Shown: positions 40,870 to 49,974, counted from the first letter of the stretch. The stretch is 64,000 nt of DNA from Methylobacterium mesophilicum (GCF_022179445.1 NZ_BPQU01000002.1:248001-312000); one strand, 5' to 3'. Numbers and translations: made by a program. Notes: generated from the sequence alone by a model not told the origin.

Positions 40870-41844
40870 CTAAACCGTAAGTATGACGCTGCCCGTGGTA
40901 CGGCCGCCCTCCAGGTCGGCATGCGCGCGGGCGGCGTCCCGGAGGTCATAGGCGGCCCCGATCGGGTTGATCAGGCCGGCCTCCAGGGCGGCGATCAGGT
41001 CCGCGGCGCCGCGGCGATACAGGTCCGGATCGTTGGCGTAGGCGATCACGCTCGGCCGCATCAGGGCGACCGGACGGCCGTTCCCCAGCGTCTCGACGCG
41101 GACAGGCGGGATCGGTCCGGCCGGCTGGCCGAGGCTCGCCACGAGCCCGAACGGCCGGACCGCCGCGAAGGTCCGGGCCAGCATGCCGCCGCCGATGCCG
41201 TCGATCGCCAGATGCACGCCCTGCCCATCCGCCAGGGCCCGGGTCCGCTCGGCCCAGTCGTCCGCGCCGTGCAGGAGCACCGCGGCCGCCCCGGCCTCCA
41301 GGGCCAGCGCGCGCTTGCCCTCGGAACCGACCGTGCCGATGACATGCGCGCCGAGGCGCTTCGCCCAGCGCGTGACGATCTGGCCGAGCCCGCCCGCGGC
41401 GGCGTGGACCAGGATCCAGTCGCCGGGCCCGACCGCCCGGACCTTGTGCAGCAGCATGTGGGCGGTCAGGCCGCGCAGCATCGTGCCGCCCATCAGGCGG
41501 TCGGGTAGGGTGGCGGGCAGCCGTACCAGCCGTTCCGACGGCAGGATCCGCGCCTCGGCATAGGCGCCCATCGGGGCGCCGTGATAGGCGACCCGGTCGC
41601 CGGGCCCGACCGACACGACCCCCGGGCCGACGGCCTCCACCGTCCCGGCCGCCTCGAAACCGAGCACCGCCGGATAGGCGGCGATCGGGTAGAGGCCGGT
41701 CCGGAAGTAGATGTCGACGAAGTTTACGCCGATCACGGATTGCCGAATGCGGACTTCGCCGGCGCCGGGTTCGCCGATGTCGATCTCGGTCGCCGTCAGG
41801 ACATCCGGCGCACCGGGCCCGGCCATCATCATCGCTGTCGTCAT
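40870..41844 (-). CDS. qor: NADPH:quinone reductase-type medium-chain oxidoreductase
   Basis: Zinc-independent MDR family enzyme of 324 residues that reduces quinones or enones with NADPH. GVNFVDIYFRTGLYPIAAYPAVLGFEAAGTV is the QOR N-terminal signature; VHAAAGGLGQIVTRWAKRLGAHVIGTV is the nucleotide-binding Rossmann segment. It is divergent from a LysR regulator gene 88 bp away, which probably controls it. Confidence 0.88.
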   Translation of the reverse strand: MTTAMMMAGPGAPDVLTATEIDIGEPGAGEVRIRQSVIGVNFVDIYFRTGLYPIAAYPAVLGFEAAGTVEAVGPGVVSVGPGDRVAYHGAPMGAYAEARILPSERLVRLPATLPDRLMGGTMLRGLTAHMLLHKVRAVGPGDWILVHAAAGGLGQIVTRWAKRLGAHVIGTVGSEGKRALALEAGAAAVLLHGADDWAERTRALADGQGVHLAIDGIGGGMLARTFAAVRPFGLVASLGQPAGPIPPVRVETLGNGRPVALMRPSVIAYANDPDLYRRGAADLIAALEAGLINPIGAAYDLRDAARAHADLEGGRTTGSVILTV

Positions 41845-41932
41845 GATCGACCTCCTGCCCCGACAGAGAACCGCGTTTTAGTCTGTGAGAGAATTCGGCA
41901 TCTCTTCACCGGCCTCGTGCGAAACTTCACCG

Positions 41933-42892
41933 ATGATCGACTGGCAGGATCTCCACCACTTCGCGGTCCTCGCCCGGACCAGCTCGCTCTCGGCCGCCGC
42001 GCGCGACCTCGGAGTCGATCATGCGACGATCGGCCGGCGTGTCGCGTCCCTGGAGGACGCCCTGGCGCTGCGGCTGGTGGAGCGCCTGCCGCGCCGGGTC
42101 GCGCTGACTCCGGAGGGGACCGCCATCGCGGCCCTGGCGGCGGAGATCGTCGGAACCGTACGGGCGATCGAGCGCCGCGCCCTTGGCTACGCGGTGGCAC
42201 CGGTCGCCACGGTCCGGATCAGCGCTCCGCCGGCCGTGGCAGCACGCCTCATCGCCCCGCAGGTCGCGCGCTTCCACCGGGCGCATCCCGGCATCACCCT
42301 GGTCCTGTCCGGCGCCGCCCGGATCGCCGCCCTCGACCGCGGGGAGGCGGAGATCGCCGTGCGCCTGACCCGCCCCGACGACCCGGACCTCCTGATCCGC
42401 CGCATCGGGGTGATGCGTTTCGCCCTCTACGCGACCCCGGACCAGGCAGCGAAGGCCCCGGCGGACTGGACCTTCATCGGCTACGATTCCGCCCTGGACC
42501 ACGTCCCCCAGCAGGCCTGGCTGCGGAGCCTGCTGTCGGGCCGGCCGATCGTGTTCCAGGCCAGCGACCTGTTCGGCCAGCAGGAGGCGGCCCGGGCTGG
42601 CCTGGGCGCCGTCGTCCTGCCCCGCTTCCTCGGGGACGGCGATGCGGCGCTCACCCGCCTCCCGGTCGAGCCAAAGCCGCCGCCCCGGGATGTCTGGCTC
42701 GTGACTTATCCCGACCTGAAGCGCTCGCCCGTGATCCGCGCGGCGCTGGCGTTTCTGGCCCAGGTGATCGGCCTGGGATGCCCGGTTGCAGCGTCGGCCG
42801 ATGAGAGCATCATCTCGAACGGTGGTTCCGGCTGTCGGGATGATGAAAACAAAAGACCGAGCGTTGCGCCTCAGAAGGCGGCCTCGCCGTAG
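41933..42892 (+). CDS. LysR-family transcriptional regulator with repeat-derived C-terminal extension
   Basis: DNA-binding regulator of about 319 residues: winged HTH at about 1-60 (WQDLHHFAVLARTSSLSAAARDLGVDHATIGRRV), then a periplasmic-binding-like effector domain (about 90-285). The ATG at 41933 gives the canonical N-terminus; the frame is open to 41885. The last ~30 residues (from about ADESIISNGG) are encoded by a hairpin repeat rather than a conserved domain, and the stop overlaps the end of the convergent small gene by 22 bp. It probably regulates the divergent quinone reductase gene. Confidence 0.85.
   Translation: MIDWQDLHHFAVLARTSSLSAAARDLGVDHATIGRRVASLEDALALRLVERLPRRVALTPEGTAIAALAAEIVGTVRAIERRALGYAVAPVATVRISAPPAVAARLIAPQVARFHRAHPGITLVLSGAARIAALDRGEAEIAVRLTRPDDPDLLIRRIGVMRFALYATPDQAAKAPADWTFIGYDSALDHVPQQAWLRSLLSGRPIVFQASDLFGQQEAARAGLGAVVLPRFLGDGDAALTRLPVEPKPPPRDVWLVTYPDLKRSPVIRAALAFLAQVIGLGCPVAASADESIISNGGSGCRDDENKRPSVAPQKAASP
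42804..42863 (+). repeat. Hairpin repeat family, copy B (inside the LysR reading frame)
   Basis: AGAGCATCATCTCGAACGGTGG...CGGCTGTCGGGATGATG, then AAAAGACCGAGCG. The same layout as copy A, but the stem has changed on both sides (GCATCGT/ACGATGC becomes CATCATC/GATGATG), keeping the pairing. It encodes the final residues of the LysR protein. Confidence 0.65.
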
Positions 42893-43179
42893 CCGAGCGG
42901 GGTGACATGGAAGACGAACCGGATTTCGGCCTCGGCATCCGGCAGCGCCAGGGTGCTGACCGGCCCGGTGAGGATTTTGACGCCGCGCTCCGCATGGGCG
43001 GCGTAACGGCCCCGGGAGCCGAGCGAGGCCAGGGCGTGCAGGACGTGGCGTGCCGCGCGGGGGCGCCAGGCACCGTTCTCGCGGAGCCAGAGGGTTTCGT
43101 CCGCGGGCCATACCCGTACGGGGCGCCCGGCCCCGCGCGGCCCGGTCGCGAACGCGTCGAGGATGGCCCGGAGCCTCAC
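42871..43179 (-). CDS. Small hypothetical protein coupled to the SGNH hydrolase
   Basis: A 102-residue protein starting at GTG 43179, whose GTGA overlaps the upstream SGNH hydrolase stop (43176-43178). The segments LRAILDAFATGPRGAGRPVRVWPADETLWL and ARHVLHALASLGSRGRYAAHAERGVKILTGPVSTL give a coherent fold-like pattern, but no family is recognised. Translational coupling suggests it works with the hydrolase. The same frame stays open well upstream of 43179, but there it is antisense-free shadow of the hydrolase frame. Confidence 0.55.
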   Translation of the reverse strand: MRLRAILDAFATGPRGAGRPVRVWPADETLWLRENGAWRPRAARHVLHALASLGSRGRYAAHAERGVKILTGPVSTLALPDAEAEIRFVFHVTPLGYGEAAF

Positions 43180-43910
43180 GGGCGAACGCCCCAGGCCGCG
43201 GCGTGGAGCGCCCGAAGGCTGCGCGCCGGGACCGGGGCGCGCAGCCGGGGCGCGGACGGGGCGGAGTCGATGGCGACCAGCCGGACCAGATCGGCGGCCA
43301 GCCGGGTATAGTCCGCGAGGTGCACGCCGTCCGGATGGAGACCCGTGCGGGCGAGCCCCGAGCCGTCGTCGCGCAGGGCCGCGAACGGATCGAAGAAGCT
43401 GTGACCGCCTACCCGGCAGAGCGCCGCGAGGCGGTCCGAGAAGGCCGCGACGGCGGCGGGATCCCGGCCCGTCGCCCAGGCGCCGATCGGCGGGATCGCG
43501 GCCACGAAGACCTGCGTCGACCAGACCTCCAGGATCCGCAGGATGTGCCGGACCTCGGCCTCGAACCGGCGCTCGGTGGAGGCCCGCTCCGGGTGCCGCC
43601 AGCGCAGGATGTCGTTCGTGCCGATGATCAGCACCGAGGCCGCGCAGCGCATCGGGGCCCGCAAGTCCGCGAGATGGGCCGCGCAATCAGCCGCGGTGCT
43701 GCCGCCGATGCCGAGATTGATGCAGGGCCGGCCACCGAAATCCGGTGTCCCGAGGAACTCGACATGCGAGTTGCCGGCCAGGATCACGCTCTCCGGGGCG
43801 GCCTTGCGGAGCGCCACGCGCAGGGCCGGACCCCGCTCGGCGAAGCGGATTCGGACGCACCGCCCATGCCGCCAATGCCGGGCGGCCGTCGCGATCCAGG
43901 GTGCAGGCAT
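43176..43910 (-). CDS. SGNH/GDSL-like hydrolase family protein
   Basis: A 244-residue protein with SGNH-hydrolase blocks: block I SVILAGNSHVEFLG (with GNSH in place of the usual GDS), block II NLGIGGSTAADC, block III VLIIGTNDI, and block V LHPDGVHLADYTRLA (catalytic D and H). Such enzymes deacylate esters of sugars or lipids. There is no signal peptide; an amphipathic N-terminal ~35 residues precede block I. The next gene overlaps its stop. Substrate unknown. Confidence 0.75.
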   Translation of the reverse strand: MPAPWIATAARHWRHGRCVRIRFAERGPALRVALRKAAPESVILAGNSHVEFLGTPDFGGRPCINLGIGGSTAADCAAHLADLRAPMRCAASVLIIGTNDILRWRHPERASTERRFEAEVRHILRILEVWSTQVFVAAIPPIGAWATGRDPAAVAAFSDRLAALCRVGGHSFFDPFAALRDDGSGLARTGLHPDGVHLADYTRLAADLVRLVAIDSAPSAPRLRAPVPARSLRALHAAAWGVRP

Positions 43911-44212
43911 GGCGGTCCTGAACAGGCATGAGGGATCGGCCGCGCCCGGGGCTGCCCGGGCGCGGGGATGCGGAGTGAACCGTGTCGAGACCGTGCCGCC
44001 GGCCAGATTTTCTGGTGTTACGGCCGCAGAAACACTTGTTTACTTTCGATCACCGGCAGCACGACAAGCAGAACTTGACGCGACAATCATCGATGACTTC
44101 ATCCTGCATATGTGGGAATTTTTCACACGTCAACGGCCCAGCTGTCGAAACGGCCTTCCGGACCGTACGATCCCACGCTACGCCGGAGCTCCAACGAGCG
44201 GGGGGAGCCAGG
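43911..44212. other. About 300-bp intergenic region
   Basis: Divergent region between the SGNH hydrolase and SDR genes. It has an 11-bp perfect hairpin CCGCGCCCGGG-GCTG-CCCGGGCGCGG at 43940-43965 in the hydrolase leader and a moderately AT-rich half near 44000-44130. No gene is supported. Confidence 0.45.
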
Positions 44213-44977
44213 ATGATCAAGGATCGCGTCTACATCGTCACCGGCGCGGGCTCGGGGCTCGGCGCCGCGGTGGCGCGCAGCCTCGTGGCGGCCGGCGCCA
44301 GCGTAGTGGTGGCGGACATCGCCCGGGAGGCCGGGGCCGGGGTGGCGGCGGAGCTGGGCGCGCGGGCGCGCTTCGCGGCCACCGACGTCACCAGCGAGGC
44401 GGACGGGCAGGCAGCGGTCCAGGCGGCTTTGGACGCGTTCGGGCACCTGCACGGGCTCGTCAACTGCGCCGGGATCGCACCGGGCGAGAAGGTCGTCGGC
44501 CGCGACGGCCCGCACCGGCTGGACAGCTTCACCCGGGCGGTGACGGTCAACCTGGTCGGCACGTTCAACATGATCCGGCTGGCCGCCACGGCGATCGCCA
44601 AGGAGGCGCCCGACGCGGAGGGCGCCCGGGGCGTGATCGTCAACACCGCCTCGGTCGCGGCCTTCGACGGCCAGATCGGGCAGGCGGCCTATGCGGCCTC
44701 GAAGGGCGGCGTGGTCTCGATGACCCTGCCGATCGCCCGGGAGCTGGCGCGCCACGGCATCCGGGTCGTCACCATCGCGCCGGGGATCTTCGAGACGCCC
44801 ATGATGGCGGGGATGCCGCAGGAGGTGCAGGACGCGCTCGGCCAGAGCGTGCCGTTCCCGCCCCGGCTCGGCCGTCCGTCGGAATATGCCGACCTCGTCC
44901 GGCACATCTGCGAGAACCCGATGCTGAACGGCGAGACGATCCGCCTGGACGGGGCGCTGCGGATGCCGCCCCGCTGA
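44213..44977 (+). CDS. SDR family oxidoreductase (3-hydroxyacyl-CoA dehydrogenase type II-like)
   Basis: NAD-dependent short-chain dehydrogenase of 254 residues. Cofactor motif TGAGSGLG at about 10-17, [13 protein letters not shown], and the active site Y-x-x-x-K in [12 protein letters not shown] with the preceding catalytic Ser in VNTASVAAF. The subfamily segments [24 protein letters not shown] and [21 protein letters not shown] are typical of type II 3-hydroxyacyl-CoA dehydrogenases of fatty-acid or branched-chain degradation. The ATG at 44213 is preceded by GGGGGAGCCAGG. Stands alone. Confidence 0.88.
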   Translation: MIKDRVYIVTGAGSGLGAAVARSLVAAGASVVVADIAREAGAGVAAELGARARFAATDVTSEADGQAAVQAALDAFGHLHGLVNCAGIAPGEKVVGRDGPHRLDSFTRAVTVNLVGTFNMIRLAATAIAKEAPDAEGARGVIVNTASVAAFDGQIGQAAYAASKGGVVSMTLPIARELARHGIRVVTIAPGIFETPMMAGMPQEVQDALGQSVPFPPRLGRPSEYADLVRHICENPMLNGETIRLDGALRMPPR

Positions 44978-45036
44978 GAGGACACGGGCGCATCGCCTCA
45001 TCCCGGACGCCGGCAACCCCCATCCGGAGCGCGACT

Positions 45037-45285
45037 CTAACCGATCGAGACGCTGGTCAGGAGTTCGGCGGCCCGGCGCACCTCGGTGACGATCAGTTCC
45101 TCGCTCGGCCCCTCGATCGGCATGTCGGACAGGATCGCGGCGACGTCGCGCTTCACGTCCTCGCGGATCTCCGGGTTCTCCTCGGACAGGCGCCCGATCA
45201 GGACGCCCAGGACGATCTCCAGCGCGGAGAGCTTCGCGTGCACGCGGGTGAAGTCGTCCAGCGGTTCCGGCTCGTTCGCGTTCAT
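45037..45285 (-). CDS. Small hypothetical acidic protein
   Basis: An 82-residue protein from ATG 45285 (GGGAG upstream), mostly helical: DDFTRVHAKLSALEIVLGVLIGRLSEE, then EIREDVKRDVAAILSDM and ELIVTEVRRAAELLTSV. No signal peptide or membrane helix. Unrecognised family, probably a small helical bundle. Confidence 0.5.
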   Translation of the reverse strand: MNANEPEPLDDFTRVHAKLSALEIVLGVLIGRLSEENPEIREDVKRDVAAILSDMPIEGPSEELIVTEVRRAAELLTSVSIG

Positions 45286-45391
45286 GGGCACTCCCGGGAT
45301 CAGGCCGCCGCACCGTCCGCATGGCGGGCGACGCCTCGGGCCAGCCATACGCTCCCGCGGCCCGCCCGGTCGATCCCGGGACGCACTGCGA

Positions 45392-46657
45392 TCAGGCGGC
45401 CGGACTCGCGTTCCAGGCCGCCAGGGCCGCCGCGACGCCGGCGCCCGGCGGGACGGAGAAGCCTTCCGCACGCAGGACAGCCTCCAGGGCGCCCAGGGTG
45501 ATCAGCACCTTGTGCTTGCGGGCGTTGTAGCCCATCGCGCCGATCCGCCAGACCTTGCCGGCCAGGGGCCCGAAGGCGGTGCCGATCTCGATCTCGAAAT
45601 CCTCCCGCATCCGGCGCCGCACCGCCTCGCCGTCGACCCCGTCCGGGATGTACAGCGCGGTGACGTTGGTCATCCGGTAGCGGTCGTCGCCGAACACGGT
45701 GAGCCCCATCGCCCGGATGCCGGCCGCGACCGCACGTCCGGCGGCCGCATGCCGGCGGAAGCAGGCCTCCAGCCCCTCGCCCAGCAGGACCCGGGCGCAT
45801 TCGCGCGCGCCATACAGCATCGTGGTCGCCTCGGTGTGGTGGTTCAGGCGCTTCTCCGACCAGTAATCCATGATCATGGCGAGGTCGAAGTAGTTCGAAC
45901 CGATCCGGACCCCCAAGCCGTCGTCGATGTCGTCCCGGCGGATGCCGTGCTCGACGTGGCGCCGGGAGAAGATCCGCTCGGCCGCCGCAGGCGAGACGGT
46001 GATGGGCGACGAGCCCGAGGGGCCGCCGAGGCATTTCTGCAGGCCGCCGGTCACCACGTCGACGCCCCAGCGGTCGGCGGCGATCTCCATGCCCCCGATG
46101 GTCGCGGTGGCGTCGACATAGGAGAGGGCGCCGGCCCGGCGGCAGAGGTCGCCGAGCCCGTCAAGGGGCTGGGCCATGGTGGTGGAGGTGTCGCCGTGCA
46201 CGGTCGCCACGACCTTCGGGCCGAAGCGCTCGACCGCGGCGGCGATCGCCTCCAGGGGCACGACCTCGCCCCAGGGCGCGTCCACGGTCTCGACCACGGC
46301 GCCGACCCGCTCCAGGATCTCGGTGAGCAGCAGCCCGAACCGGCCGAAATTGACCACCAGCACCCGCTCGCCGGGGGCGACCAGGCTCACCAGGGCCGCC
46401 TCGATCCCGGCCCGCGCCGTGCCGTCGACGAGGAAGGTCCAGCGGTTCTCGGTGCCGAAGATCGGGCGGTAGAGCGCCATCACCTCGTTCATGTAGGCGG
46501 TCATCTCGGGGTCGAACTGCCCGAGCAGGTCGGCCGACATGGCGCGCAGGACGCGCGGATGGGCATTGACGGGCCCCGGCCCCATCAGGAGCCGCTGGGG
46601 CGGGTCGATCTCGCCGATCTGCTGGAGCACGGGCTGGCTTCCTTCGCTGTTGCGCAT
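45392..46657 (-). CDS. Alanine/serine-glyoxylate aminotransferase family protein
   Basis: Class V PLP-dependent aminotransferase of 421 residues transferring an amino group to glyoxylate. The N-terminal MGPGPVNAHPRVLRAM is the family hallmark; the PLP lysine is K208 in GGLQKCLGGPSGSSPI, with the PLP-phosphate region VDGTARAGIEAAL and VHGDTSTTM, and the Asp in SYVDATATIGGMEI. The closest types are serine-glyoxylate and ureidoglycine-glyoxylate aminotransferases, the latter of purine catabolism. Divergent from the PepSY gene; the orphan molybdenum hydroxylase further on could hint at a purine context. Confidence 0.85.
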   Translation of the reverse strand: MRNSEGSQPVLQQIGEIDPPQRLLMGPGPVNAHPRVLRAMSADLLGQFDPEMTAYMNEVMALYRPIFGTENRWTFLVDGTARAGIEAALVSLVAPGERVLVVNFGRFGLLLTEILERVGAVVETVDAPWGEVVPLEAIAAAVERFGPKVVATVHGDTSTTMAQPLDGLGDLCRRAGALSYVDATATIGGMEIAADRWGVDVVTGGLQKCLGGPSGSSPITVSPAAAERIFSRRHVEHGIRRDDIDDGLGVRIGSNYFDLAMIMDYWSEKRLNHHTEATTMLYGARECARVLLGEGLEACFRRHAAAGRAVAAGIRAMGLTVFGDDRYRMTNVTALYIPDGVDGEAVRRRMREDFEIEIGTAFGPLAGKVWRIGAMGYNARKHKVLITLGALEAVLRAEGFSVPPGAGVAAALAAWNASPAA

Positions 46658-46849
46658 TCCGGGCGGGGCGACGCAATCCGCTGGCCAGTCGCCTCCGGCC
46701 AATCACCTCCGGCCATGTCGCGGTTGGGAGCGGTGCTAGGGATCTGCGGCGCTTCGATCAAGCGGTGCGTTTTTTCCCAGGGGCGGAAACCCCTTTCGGG
46801 CCTCGGCGTTTCTCGGTCCCACAACCGAACCCGCAAAGGGAAACCCGCC

Positions 46850-47395
46850 ATGATCAAACGCTTCGCCACCGCGGCCGGCCTGCTCGCGCTCTCGACGAGC
46901 TTCGCCCTGGCCCAGACTGCGACCCAAACCGACAGCAACCTGAAGGAGTGGCAGGTGGCCAAGGTCGCCAAGGTGGGCCTCGCCCAGGCGCTGACCACCG
47001 CCCAGGCGCAGGGCGACGAGAAGGGCGGCCGCGCCATCGACGCCGATTTCGAGAAGGCCGACAGCAAGAACCCGGCGCATTACGCCATCAAGGTCGTCTA
47101 CCCGAGCGGCAAGCTGGTGGAATACGGCATCAACGCCGATAGCGGCGCCCTGTACAAGACCGAGAACCAGCCGATCGAGCGCTACTTCACCCGGCTGAAG
47201 CCCGCCGACTTCCAGAACGCCAAGACCTCGCTCAAGGACGCGCTCGCCATCGCCGAGCAGAAGGCCGGCGGCGGCAAGGCCTACGAGGCCGAAGTCGAGA
47301 AGGACGGCAAGGCGGTGCAGTACGAGATCAAGGTGGCCGGCGCCGACAAGGAGCAGACGGTCAAGGTCGGCCCGGACGGGAAGGTGGTCGACTGA
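46850..47395 (+). CDS. PepSY domain periplasmic protein
   Basis: A 181-residue exported protein. Signal peptide about 1-21 (LLALSTSFALAQ), then two tandem PepSY-like units: GLAQALTTAQAQGDEKGGRAIDADFE...AHYAIKVVYPSGKLVEYGI and SLKDALAIAEQKAGGGKAYEAEVE...VQYEIKVAGADKEQTVKV. PepSY domains often bind or inhibit proteases or sensors in the envelope. ATG 46850 follows AAAGGG. A CGGGGC/GCCCCG hairpin lies downstream at 47422-47445. Confidence 0.8.
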   Translation: MIKRFATAAGLLALSTSFALAQTATQTDSNLKEWQVAKVAKVGLAQALTTAQAQGDEKGGRAIDADFEKADSKNPAHYAIKVVYPSGKLVEYGINADSGALYKTENQPIERYFTRLKPADFQNAKTSLKDALAIAEQKAGGGKAYEAEVEKDGKAVQYEIKVAGADKEQTVKVGPDGKVVD

Positions 47396-47539
47396 TCCCG
47401 TAGGGTCACCATCCGAAGCGACGGGGCTGCACATGCGCTGCCCCGCCGCTGCATGGTGTCGCCCCGCCGCCCGCACGCGGAGCCGCGCAGCCGCTTCGGC
47501 CATTGCCCCCGGACGAGACCGCGGACCGGGAGCGCGAAC

Positions 47540-49813
47540 ATGGAATCAGGCACGCGGGACTCCCAAAAAATCCTCGGGACGGCCCATACCCGGGTCGAAG
47601 GCCCCGACAAGGTCACCGGCCGGGCGCTCTACGCCTCCGACCGGCCCGGCTCGGAGACGACGGCCCACGCCGCCCTGGTCACCAGCACCGTCGCCCGGGG
47701 CCGGATCACCGGGTTCGACCTCGGCGCCGCCCAGCGGGTGCCGGGGGTGCTGGGGATCTTCACCCACCGGGAGTTCGCCGGGGCGGTGGCGCCGGTGAAG
47801 CACCTGATGGCCGGCGGCTACGCCAACAGCTCGCACCGGCCGCTGAATTCCGACGCGGTCGCCTATGCCGGCCAGATCGTGGCCCTGGTGGTGGCCGAGA
47901 CCCAGGAAGCGGCCGAGGAGGCCGCCGGCGCGGTCCGGGTCTCCTACGCGGAGGAGCCCGCCGCCGGCGGTTTCGACGCGCCCGGGGCCGAGACCGTCCG
48001 GCTGGCGGACCTCAAGGCACAGCACGAGGACATCGTCCGGGGCGACGCCGAGGCCGGATGGCGCGACGCCGCGATCCGGGTCGCGGCGCGCTACGAGACC
48101 CCGATCCAGCACCACAACCCGATCGAGCTGTTCACCACCCGGGCCGCCTGGGACGGCGACCGGCTCACCGTGCACGAGCCGACCCGCTATGTCGGCGCCG
48201 CGCAGCACGGGCTCGCGGTGCAGCTCGGCCTCGACCCCGCGCAGGTGCGGGTCGTGTCCGGGCTGATCGGCGGCCATTTCGGCTCGAAATTCGCGCTGTC
48301 GCAGCACACGGCTCTGGTCGCGCTGGCGGCCCGGCGCCTCGGTCGGCCGGTCTCGCTGGTCCCGACCCGGCGGCAAGGCTTCACCATCGCCAATTACCGG
48401 CCGGAATCGCGCCACGCCATCCGGCTCGGGGCCGACCGTGACGGCCGGTTCACCGCCCTGGTGCACGAGGCCGAGACGGTCACGTCGCGGTTCGACCCGT
48501 TCGTCATGGAGGGTGCCGAGGTCACCGCCAGCCTCTACGCCTGTCCGGCGATCCGGACCGAGGAGCGGGCGGTGCGGGTCGACCGCAACACCCCGGGGCC
48601 GATGCGGGCGCCCCCGGAGGTGCCGTTCCTGTTCGCCTTGGAGAGCGCCGTCGACGAGATGGCGGTGGCGCTGGACATGGATCCGATCGTCCTGCGGCGG
48701 CTCAACGACACCGCAATCGATCCCGTCTCCGGCAAGCCGTTCTCGACCCGGCCGCTGATGGCCTGCTTCGACGCCGGCGCGCAGGCCTTCGGCTGGGCGC
48801 GGCGGGCGCCGCATCCGGGGACGATGCGTGATGGACCTTGGCGGGTGGGGTTGGGCTGCGCGGCCTCGGTGCGGCCGGTGAAGATCGCGGCCGCGACCCT
48901 GCGGGTGCGGCTGGGTCCGGACGGGACCGCGGAGGTCGCCTGCGCCCATCACGAGATCGGCAACGGCATCACCACGCTGCTCGCCATGGGCGCGGCCGAG
49001 GGCCTCGGCGTGCCGGTGGAGCGGGTAACCGTCCGGCTCGGCGACACGGCGCTGCCGGCGGCCGGCATCTCCGGCGGATCGAGCACGACCACGAGCCTGA
49101 TGAATGCCCTGGCGCTCGGCTGCGGCCAGATTCGCGAGACCCTGGCGCAGGCCGCGACGGGGCAGGGCGGGCGCCTCGCCGGGCGGGATCCGGCCGCCCT
49201 GTCGCTCGCGGCCGGGCGGTTGTCCGCTCCGGACGGCACCGGCCTCGCGCTGGCCGACGCCGTCGGCCCCGCGGGGGTCGAGACGCTGGCCGAATTCGTG
49301 CCCGCGGGCGGCGACCGGGAGAAGGCGCTGGCGGGCCTGCGGCAGGGCCATATCGGGCTGGCCTTCGGCGGGGGCGGCCATGCCGTGTCCTGGGGCTTCG
49401 GCGCGCAGTTCGCGGAGGTTCATGTCCATGCCGAGACCGGGGAGATCCGGGTGGCCCGGCTCACCGGCGCCTTCGCGGCGGGGCGGATCCTCAACCCGTT
49501 GACCGCCAAGAGCCAGCTCACCGGCGGGATGATCTGGGGTCTCGGCTCGGCACTGCTCGAAGAGACCGTGCTGGACGGGGCCGCCTACCGCAATCCGGAT
49601 CTCGCCGAGTATCTCGTCCCGACCTCGGCCGACGCGCCGGAGGTCGAGGCGCTGCTGGTGCCGGACCCGGACGATCAGGTCGACGCCCTCGGCCTCAAGG
49701 GCCTCGGCGAGCTCGGCATCATCGGCGTCAACGCGGCCATCGCCAACGCCGTCCACCACGCCACCGGCCGCCGGATCCGCAAGCTGCCGATCCGGTTGGA
49801 GGATGTGGCATAG
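47540..49813 (+). CDS. Xanthine dehydrogenase-family molybdopterin-binding (large) subunit, orphan
   Basis: A 757-residue Mo-cofactor catalytic subunit of the PaoC/YagR-like group, which oxidises aldehydes or N-heterocycles. Visible features are the N-terminal RVEGPDKVTGRALYASD, QHHNPIELF, GLIGGHFGSKF and RAPPEVPFLFALESAVDEMA, and the catalytic Glu E724 in LKGLGELGI. These enzymes normally need [2Fe-2S] and FAD subunits encoded alongside, but neither is adjacent: upstream is the PepSY gene, downstream an aldo/keto reductase. It either works with subunits encoded elsewhere or has diverged. The catalytic Glu and FGSKF motif are intact. Confidence 0.88.
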   Translation: MESGTRDSQKILGTAHTRVEGPDKVTGRALYASDRPGSETTAHAALVTSTVARGRITGFDLGAAQRVPGVLGIFTHREFAGAVAPVKHLMAGGYANSSHRPLNSDAVAYAGQIVALVVAETQEAAEEAAGAVRVSYAEEPAAGGFDAPGAETVRLADLKAQHEDIVRGDAEAGWRDAAIRVAARYETPIQHHNPIELFTTRAAWDGDRLTVHEPTRYVGAAQHGLAVQLGLDPAQVRVVSGLIGGHFGSKFALSQHTALVALAARRLGRPVSLVPTRRQGFTIANYRPESRHAIRLGADRDGRFTALVHEAETVTSRFDPFVMEGAEVTASLYACPAIRTEERAVRVDRNTPGPMRAPPEVPFLFALESAVDEMAVALDMDPIVLRRLNDTAIDPVSGKPFSTRPLMACFDAGAQAFGWARRAPHPGTMRDGPWRVGLGCAASVRPVKIAAATLRVRLGPDGTAEVACAHHEIGNGITTLLAMGAAEGLGVPVERVTVRLGDTALPAAGISGGSSTTTSLMNALALGCGQIRETLAQAATGQGGRLAGRDPAALSLAAGRLSAPDGTGLALADAVGPAGVETLAEFVPAGGDREKALAGLRQGHIGLAFGGGGHAVSWGFGAQFAEVHVHAETGEIRVARLTGAFAAGRILNPLTAKSQLTGGMIWGLGSALLEETVLDGAAYRNPDLAEYLVPTSADAPEVEALLVPDPDDQVDALGLKGLGELGIIGVNAAIANAVHHATGRRIRKLPIRLEDVA

Positions 49814-49878
49814 GGTCGGACGCCCCTCCCGCCCGCTCTGCGAGCTAGGCGCCGGCGTTGTTGCAGACCGCGACGCGC

Positions 49879-49974
49879 CCCCTCTCCCGTGCGGGAGAGG
49901 GTTGGGGTGAGGGATGCGCCCTATCCGGAAAAACCTGGTCCCTCACCCTGTCCCTCTCCCGCACGGGAGAGGGG
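49879..49974. repeat. Inverted repeat (CTCTCCC-GGGAGAGGG type)
   Basis: CCCTCTCCCGTGCGGGAGAGGGTTGGGGTGAGGGA is answered by TCCCTCACCCTGTCCCTCTCCCGCACGGGAGAGGG, forming a near-palindrome with an inner spacer. Each arm is itself a hairpin. This element is widely dispersed in GC-rich proteobacterial genomes, usually between convergent or tandem genes. Confidence 0.75.

Noticed and set aside
42871..43686. 271-residue reading of the small gene overlapping the SGNH hydrolase
   Set aside because: The part upstream of 43179 overlaps the hydrolase in another frame and has no family features; only the last 102 residues are plausible, starting at the GTGA overlap.
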